In this document: positions 13,620 through 18,166 of the stretch, one piece after another
Layout of the letters: the number at the start of each line of letters is the position of its first letter
Position numbering within the stretch: position 1 is the first letter of the stretch
From: Methanothrix sp.
GTDB lineage: Archaea; Halobacteriota; Methanosarcinia; Methanotrichales; Methanotrichaceae
Direction of reading: 5' to 3'
Assembly (NCBI GenBank): GCA_028679775.1
Contig: JAJRAX010000291.1
Location: 1-18,166, forward strand
Length of the DNA: 18,166 nt
Made by a program: the position numbers and the translations under genes
The notes under the pieces: generated by a model
Seen by the model: only the letters and a program-made list of their open reading frames with translations
Told to the model about the DNA's origin: nothing
Databases searched by the model: none

Positions 13620-16600
13620 ATACCTCTGAGTACTTCGATTTTTTGCAGAATGGCCTGAAAAATGCTATGGATATCGCCCAGGCGGCCCGAGCCCAGGGAT
13701 TGGACCCCTGTCGTGAGGTAGAGATACCTCTAGCTGTAGACCTTGCAGAACGTGTCGAGAAGCTGATCGGCATACCCGGAATTGCCGCCAGAATCCGGGA
13801 GATGGAAGAGCAGGGCATGAGTCGGGAGGAGTCGGCCCTGGCGATAGGCATCGATTTTGCTGAAGGTCGTCTGGGAAAGGGGGCCTCCAAAATCCAGTCT
13901 GTGGAAAATGCCATCCGCACTTCCGTTGCCCTGCTGACCGAGGGAGTGGTGGCCGCCCCCATCGAGGGAATCGCCAGGGTGGACCTTGGCAAGAACGATG
14001 ACGGAACCGATTACCTCAAGGTCTACTACGCCGGGCCCATTCGTTCAGCAGGCGGCACAGCCCAGGCTCTATCTGTTCTCGTAGCCGATTATGTGAGACG
14101 GGCGGTAGGAATCGCCCCCTGGAAGCCGAGGCCTGAGGAGGTGGAGCGCTATGTGGAGGAGATAGGAGTCTACAAGCGCGTGGCAGGGCTGCAGTACTCT
14201 CCCTCGGACGATGAGATCAGGACTATTGTGCGGAACTGCCCCATCTGCATAGAAGGCGAACCCACTGAAGAGGAGGAGGTCTCCGGGTACCGTGACCTTC
14301 CCAGAATAGAGACCAACCGGGTTCGAGGCGGCATAGCTCTGGTCTCGGCTGAGGGCATCGCTCTGAAGAGGCCTAAACTCAAGAAACATGTCGCGAAACT
14401 GGGCATCACTGGCTGGGAGTGGCTCGACTCTCTGGCCAGCGGCAAGAAGGATGGCGGAGACTCGACACCTAAGTTCCTCCGTGATCTCATCGCAGGCCGG
14501 CCCGTATTTTCTCATCCCTCCAGGCCTGGTGGCTTTCGGCTGCGATACGGTCGGGCCAGGAATACTGGCTTGGCAGCCGCCGGCATAAATCCCGCCAGCA
14601 TGTTGCTTCTCGGCGAGTTCATGGCCGCCGGGACCCAGATCAAGGTAGAACAGCCGGGAAAGGCGGCGGCAGTGGCTCCCGTCAGCTCAATCGAAGGGCC
14701 GACTGTGAGGCTTCTCAACGGCGATGTAGTTCGCTATGACTGCGATCAGGATATTTTGGAATGGATGCCCATCAGCTGCAAGGACCCCAGGACCATCCAG
14801 GCAGCTCTCAAGGCCCATGTCTCCAAGATTCTGGACCTCGGCGAGATTCTCATCAGCTACGGGGAGTTCCTCGAGAACAACCGGCCCCTGGCTCAGGCGT
14901 CCTATGTCTTTGAGTGGTGGGCGGAGGAGATGCTAAAGGCGGGCGGCGATCCTGCCGGAAAGGAGAGGATCGGCGGGGAGGAAGCCATTGCCCTGTCTCT
15001 GAAGTACGGCGTGCCTTTGCATCCTGCTCACACCTATCTCTGGCACGATCTTCTTCTGTCTGAGTATGAGCGCTTGGCGGCACTTGTCTTAGCCGAGGGC
15101 CGTCTTGAATCCGGAACGCTTCTCCTGCCATTGCCTGCCAAGGATGCCCTGGAGACCATCCTGGTGCTGCATAAGGTGAGAGGCGGAAAGATCATAATCG
15201 ATGATCCTCTTGCTTTTCTGATCTGCCTGGGGCTTGAGCCGGATGGCAAGGGCCTGAAAAAGGTCATCGTTTCTGATGCAAAAATTGCAGATGCCGAAAA
15301 GAATGAAGCATCCGCTCTTGATGCTATCAACAGGCTTTCTGGCCTGGTGGTTCGGGCCCGCGCCCCCTCAAGAATCGGCGCCCGGATGGGTCGGCCTGAA
15401 AAGTCGGATAAAAGGCTGATGCGCCCGCCGCCCCATGTGCTCTTTCCCGCAGGAGAAGAAGGCGGCAAGTCCAGGTCCATCCAGGAGGCCGCAAAGCACG
15501 ACACCAGCAACACCACAGGCATCGTCAATGTGGAGATCGAACGCCGGGTCTGCCAGAATTGCGGGCGGGAGGGTTTCCTTTTTCGCTGCGAATGCGGCGG
15601 ATTTACAGAGAAGAAAAGGGTCTGCCCCAATTGCGGAGTTGCCGCCCCAGAGAAGTGCCCCAAATGCGGCAAAGAGACCACTGCTGCCTCCAAGATGCAG
15701 ATTGATGTCAAGAAGCTATATCATCATGCCCTGGAGAACCTGGGCGAGCGCGAGCCGGATTCCTTGAAGGGCGTGCTCGGTCTCTCGTCCCGTGACAAGA
15801 CCCCGGAGCCTCTGGAGAAGGGCATACTGCGAGCCAAGCACGGGGTGAACATCTTCAAGGACGGAACAGTCAGATACGACCTCACCGATCTGCCTCTCAC
15901 TCATTTCCGGCCAGACGAGATAGGCACAAGTCCTGAGAGGCTTCAAGAGATGGGGTACACCGTGGACATGCATGGCCAGCCCCTCATCGCATCGGACCAA
16001 GTCTGCGAGCTGCGGGTGCAGGACATAATCCTCGCAAAGGATGCCGGGGACTATCTGCTCAAAGTGGCCCAGTTCATGGACGAGCTTCTCGTCAAGTTCT
16101 ACGGACTCGAGCCTTACTACAATGCGTCAACTCCAGCAGATCTGATTGGCACTCTCATGGTCGGTCTGGCACCTCATACATCTGCAGGAGTTCTCTGCCG
16201 GCTCATCGGCTACAGCCCGGCCTCAGCCGGATTCGGGCATCCCTTCTTTCATGCAGCCAAGCGTCGCAACTGTGACGGAGATGAGGACTGCGTGATGCTT
16301 CTCATGGATGCGCTGGTCAACTTCTCTATGTCGTACCTTCCTGCCAAACGAGGCGGGAAGATGGATGCCTGTCTGGTCATGACCACAATTTTAAACCCGG
16401 CTGAAGTAGACAAGGAGGCTCATAACCTGGATTTGACGCATGTCTACCCACTGGAGTTCTATGAGGCTACGCTCACGAATGCCAATCCCAAGGATCTGGA
16501 GGCCAAGTTCGATCTGGTCTCGAAGAGGCTGGGCAGCGACGGCCAGTACGTGGGATTCAACTTCAGCCATGCCACGACCGACATCGCAGCCGGGCCCAAG

Positions 16601-17023
16601 AACAGCGCCTACAAGACCCTGGAGACCATGGTCGACAAGATGGATGCTCAACTTGAGCTGGCGCGCATGATTCGGGCGGTGGACGAGCAGGACGTGGCCG
16701 AGCGGGTCATCAACTCTCACTTTCTGCCCGACCTCATCGGGAATCTGCATGCCTTCTCAAAGCAGAAGGTGCGCTGCGTCAAATGCGGGGCCAAATACCG
16801 GCGTCCTCCTCTGAAGGAGACCTGTCCGAAATGTGGCGGCAGGATGATTCTCACTGTGCATGAGGGTAGTGTTCGGAAGTATCTCGAAGTCTCCATAAAG
16901 GTGGCCGAGGAATACGGCGTGAGCAGCTACACAAAGCAAAGGCTCCAGCTCTTGAAGATCGAGATAAACTCTCTCTTCAAGAATGACAGAGCAAAGCAGA
17001 CAGGTCTTGCGGACTTCATGTGA
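13616..17023 (+). CDS. polC: DNA polymerase II (PolD) large subunit DP2
   Basis: An 1135-residue catalytic subunit of the archaeal D-family replicative polymerase, which works with the exonuclease subunit DP1 (not in this window). The conserved N-terminal part includes [20 protein letters not shown] (137-156). The double-psi beta-barrel catalytic core carries [20 protein letters not shown] (883-902), with Asp887 and Asp889 the expected metal-binding pair. Zinc-binding clusters are at C646-C684 (CQNCG, CECGG, CPNCG, CPKCG) and C1054-C1073 (CVKCG, CPKCG). The extreme C-terminus, QTGLADFM (1128-1135), fits a PCNA-interacting PIP box. No intein interrupts it, although DP2 genes often carry one at the NCDGDED site. 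The start is GTG inside the stop of the PPC gene (GTGA overlap). Neither end is truncated. Confidence 0.97.
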   Translation: MNTSEYFDFLQNGLKNAMDIAQAARAQGLDPCREVEIPLAVDLAERVEKLIGIPGIAARIREMEEQGMSREESALAIGIDFAEGRLGKGASKIQSVENAIRTSVALLTEGVVAAPIEGIARVDLGKNDDGTDYLKVYYAGPIRSAGGTAQALSVLVADYVRRAVGIAPWKPRPEEVERYVEEIGVYKRVAGLQYSPSDDEIRTIVRNCPICIEGEPTEEEEVSGYRDLPRIETNRVRGGIALVSAEGIALKRPKLKKHVAKLGITGWEWLDSLASGKKDGGDSTPKFLRDLIAGRPVFSHPSRPGGFRLRYGRARNTGLAAAGINPASMLLLGEFMAAGTQIKVEQPGKAAAVAPVSSIEGPTVRLLNGDVVRYDCDQDILEWMPISCKDPRTIQAALKAHVSKILDLGEILISYGEFLENNRPLAQASYVFEWWAEEMLKAGGDPAGKERIGGEEAIALSLKYGVPLHPAHTYLWHDLLLSEYERLAALVLAEGRLESGTLLLPLPAKDALETILVLHKVRGGKIIIDDPLAFLICLGLEPDGKGLKKVIVSDAKIADAEKNEASALDAINRLSGLVVRARAPSRIGARMGRPEKSDKRLMRPPPHVLFPAGEEGGKSRSIQEAAKHDTSNTTGIVNVEIERRVCQNCGREGFLFRCECGGFTEKKRVCPNCGVAAPEKCPKCGKETTAASKMQIDVKKLYHHALENLGEREPDSLKGVLGLSSRDKTPEPLEKGILRAKHGVNIFKDGTVRYDLTDLPLTHFRPDEIGTSPERLQEMGYTVDMHGQPLIASDQVCELRVQDIILAKDAGDYLLKVAQFMDELLVKFYGLEPYYNASTPADLIGTLMVGLAPHTSAGVLCRLIGYSPASAGFGHPFFHAAKRRNCDGDEDCVMLLMDALVNFSMSYLPAKRGGKMDACLVMTTILNPAEVDKEAHNLDLTHVYPLEFYEATLTNANPKDLEAKFDLVSKRLGSDGQYVGFNFSHATTDIAAGPKNSAYKTLETMVDKMDAQLELARMIRAVDEQDVAERVINSHFLPDLIGNLHAFSKQKVRCVKCGAKYRRPPLKETCPKCGGRMILTVHEGSVRKYLEVSIKVAEEYGVSSYTKQRLQLLKIEINSLFKNDRAKQTGLADFM

Positions 17024-17056
17024 AACTGAAACCAAAGCTTAATATGGATCTAAAAA

Positions 17057-17064
17057 TTTAAATA
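17057..17064 (+). promoter_or_regulatory. TATA-like box for the small ORF and secreted-protein gene
   Basis: TTTAAATA lies in TAAAAATTTAAATAT (17051-17065) after polC. The 26-nt rule places transcription start at about 17082-17087, essentially at the ATG of the small ORF, which suggests that the ORF is leaderless. Confidence 0.45.
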
Positions 17065-17081
17065 TCATTGTCAATCATAAA

Positions 17082-17168
17082 ATGAGTGAGTTGCAAAAGA
17101 GATTTGAAGTGTTCTGGTCAGACGTTAAGCATAAAATTTTAGAAGAATGGGATAGGATGAGGGGATGA
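17082..17168 (+). CDS. Small ORF of 28 codons, possible leader peptide or small protein
   Basis: ATG at 17082 opens a 28-codon frame ending in TGA at 17166-17168. The predicted peptide begins MSELQKRFEVFWSDVKHK and ends EEWDRMRG. It would form a charged amphipathic helix, with L4, F8, F11, V15, I19, W23 and M26 on one side. Its stop codon lies inside the ribosome-binding site (GGGGATGA, 17161-17168) of the next gene, 6 nt before that gene's ATG, so the two would be translationally coupled. A TATA-like box upstream suggests a leaderless mRNA. I do not recognise a family. It could be a chance frame; length alone gives no support, and conservation in relatives would decide. Confidence 0.4.
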   Translation: MSELQKRFEVFWSDVKHKILEEWDRMRG

Positions 17169-17174
17169 CATTTG

Positions 17175-18026
17175 ATGCTTAAAAAGGGGACAGCAATCTT
17201 AATGCTGGCGGCTGTGCTTGTGCTCGCTGGTGAAGTGCTGGGCAATGCACAAAACGATGTGACCTACATTCCAGCTTCAGAGGATGTTTACCTCAGCATG
17301 GGGACGGATCGTGTCACGGTCTTTAATCAGAGCGATATATTGCTCTGCGCGGTCAATGTGAGCGAGACAAACGGGACCCTGGATATCAGCGATCCAGGCT
17401 GTCCAGTGATTCAGTTCGATATCTCTGGGCAGAACATCACAGAGGATGATATGGCGGTAATGCTTCTGAAAGCAAAATCCGTCCTGACGCAGGGCGACCC
17501 GGTAATGGTGGTAATGATGTCCATCGGCTCGGATTGGGATGAGAGTTCTGACTACACCACATTTCTGGTCAATATCCTCCCAGCCTGGAAGATCATAAGT
17601 GAGAAAGACGCTACGGCCATGAACAGCAATACCGACGGTGATCTCGTATTTGCCTTTGATGTCTCCAAAAAATTGTCGGATGCCTTGGCCAAAGGCGAAA
17701 ATGTCTCCTTCCTTCTGCAGGCAAATAGCAACAGCAGCTCGGAGATATCCTTCCTTTCGCGAGAGAGCGGAGAGGGACCGTGCCTGGTTATCATGCCCTA
17801 TCCCAGGCCGTTGGAGAATCTCTCACAGGATGAGGCATTTGACGCGGCTATCGTCTTGCCGGAAAACGCGGGCAACACAAGCCTGTCTGAGCAAGATGCC
17901 GCCGAGCCCTCTATTGCCGAGGCTGGCCAGATGAAGAGCAATTTGAGTGCAGATGAAACGCATGCTTTGCTGATTGCAACCGGCAAAAATCCAGAGGCAC
18001 TTATTTTTTCTGCCTTTTCTTCTTAA
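17175..18026 (+). CDS. Secreted DNRLRE/CBM96-like protein, sequon-rich
   Basis: A 283-residue exported protein. The N-terminus is a signal peptide: MLKKG, a hydrophobic stretch (about 7-22), and a probable cleavage site near LGNA-QN. Residues about 30-210 follow the DNRLRE/CBM96 jelly-roll pattern known from Methanosarcina disaggregatase-type surface proteins: VIQFDISG (78-85), SDWDESSDYTTF (119-130), DLVFAFDVSKKL (156-167), SFLLQA (178-183), FLSRESGEGPCLVIMPYP (193-210). The remaining 73 residues are acidic, low in complexity and without a membrane anchor. Nine N-glycosylation sequons (N51, 61, 66, 87, 176, 186, 215, 234, 256) suit a surface or secreted glycoprotein. No catalytic motif is visible. 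ATG 17175 is preferred over the adjacent TTG because GAGGGGATGA lies 6 nt upstream. It follows the 28-codon ORF by 6 nt. Confidence 0.75.
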   Translation: MLKKGTAILMLAAVLVLAGEVLGNAQNDVTYIPASEDVYLSMGTDRVTVFNQSDILLCAVNVSETNGTLDISDPGCPVIQFDISGQNITEDDMAVMLLKAKSVLTQGDPVMVVMMSIGSDWDESSDYTTFLVNILPAWKIISEKDATAMNSNTDGDLVFAFDVSKKLSDALAKGENVSFLLQANSNSSSEISFLSRESGEGPCLVIMPYPRPLENLSQDEAFDAAIVLPENAGNTSLSEQDAAEPSIAEAGQMKSNLSADETHALLIATGKNPEALIFSAFSS

Positions 18027-18097
18027 TTTCGATTGATCCGATCTCTGCACAATCCGTCCACAAGAAAAAAATAGTTCGGAGGACGTAAACAGATCTA

Positions 18098-18166
18098 ATG
18101 GACTTCTTTACTCATGCTCTCCTGCCTTATCTCCTGGGAAGCTCTTTAAATATCGGGAAAAAGCGC
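18098..18166 (+). CDS. DUF457-type membrane-bound metal-dependent hydrolase, N-terminus only
   Basis: The last 69 bases encode 23 residues starting MDFFTHALLPYLLGSS and run off the window. The opening MD-x-x-THALL, with an early His and then a hydrophobic glycine-containing stretch, is the usual N-terminus of DUF457 (YbcI/LexA-binding-like inner-membrane hydrolase) proteins, common in methanogens. GGAGGA at 18078-18083 is a possible ribosome-binding site, but at 14 nt it is far from the ATG; an in-frame TAA at 18086-18088 rules out an earlier start. Identification rests on a few residues only. Confidence 0.55.
   Translation, partial: MDFFTHALLPYLLGSSLNIGKKR

Noticed and set aside
15034..15711. 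Minus-strand 225-codon frame within polC
   Set aside because: Antisense to the conserved DP2 region including its zinc clusters; Ser/Arg/Pro-rich composition is typical of a shadow frame.
1..18166. CRISPR array, insertion sequence or integration site
   Set aside because: No regularly spaced repeats, transposase or integrase frame, or flanking terminal repeats were seen on either strand.

Overview
The window looks like chromosome of a methanogenic euryarchaeon, most probably of the Methanosarcinales/Methanotrichales group (Methanothrix-like). This rests on a methanofuran-pathway tyrosine decarboxylase (mfnA), two methanogenesis marker proteins (Mmp2 and MtxX/Mmp4), the large subunit of the archaeal D-family DNA polymerase (polC/DP2), TRAM-domain mini-proteins, and archaeal TATA-type promoters that often sit about 26 nt upstream of a start codon (leaderless genes). 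The genus is an inference; no 16S rRNA or other marker is present.

Layout. 1-302: the end of one TRAM mini-gene and a complete, nearly identical tandem copy, closed by a hairpin terminator. 404-3873 (minus): ppsA-mfnA, a two-gene operon with a 5-nt gap. 3965-5116 (plus): a divergent moeA-like gene sharing an AT-rich bidirectional promoter with ppsA. 5162-5803 (minus): a DJ-1/PfpI protein of the isonitrile-hydratase type. 5920-6528 (plus): a LysE/RhtB-type exporter. 6588-7040 (minus): a Cys-rich DUF3795 protein. 7211-10651 (minus): a large KP-43-like subtilase with a CARDB-like domain and an Ada-like zinc-binding tail, preceded by a structured leader. 10829-12680 (minus): mmp2 followed by mtxX. 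12681-13097: a 417-bp non-coding region with an unusual set of mutually exclusive hairpins and an inverted repeat. 13101-17023 (plus): a PPC/DUF296 protein whose stop overlaps the start of polC. 17082-18026 (plus): a 28-codon small ORF followed directly by a secreted, sequon-rich DNRLRE/CBM96-like protein. 18098-18166: the first 23 codons of a DUF457-type membrane protein.

Functionally most genes are core methanogen housekeeping. PEP synthase feeds gluconeogenesis from acetate-derived pyruvate, MfnA makes tyramine for methanofuran, MoeA supplies Mo/W-pterin for enzymes such as formylmethanofuran dehydrogenase, Mmp2 and MtxX are methanogen-specific and not biochemically explained, and DP2 is the replicative polymerase. 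The accessory content (subtilase, DUF3795, DJ-1 protein, exporter, secreted glycoprotein) lies between them. No mobile element, CRISPR array, tRNA or rRNA was seen. I found no unmistakable new defence or biosynthetic system. The best candidates for something undescribed are the subtilase with its folded leader, the alternative-hairpin element at 12748-12812, and the small ORF at 17082.
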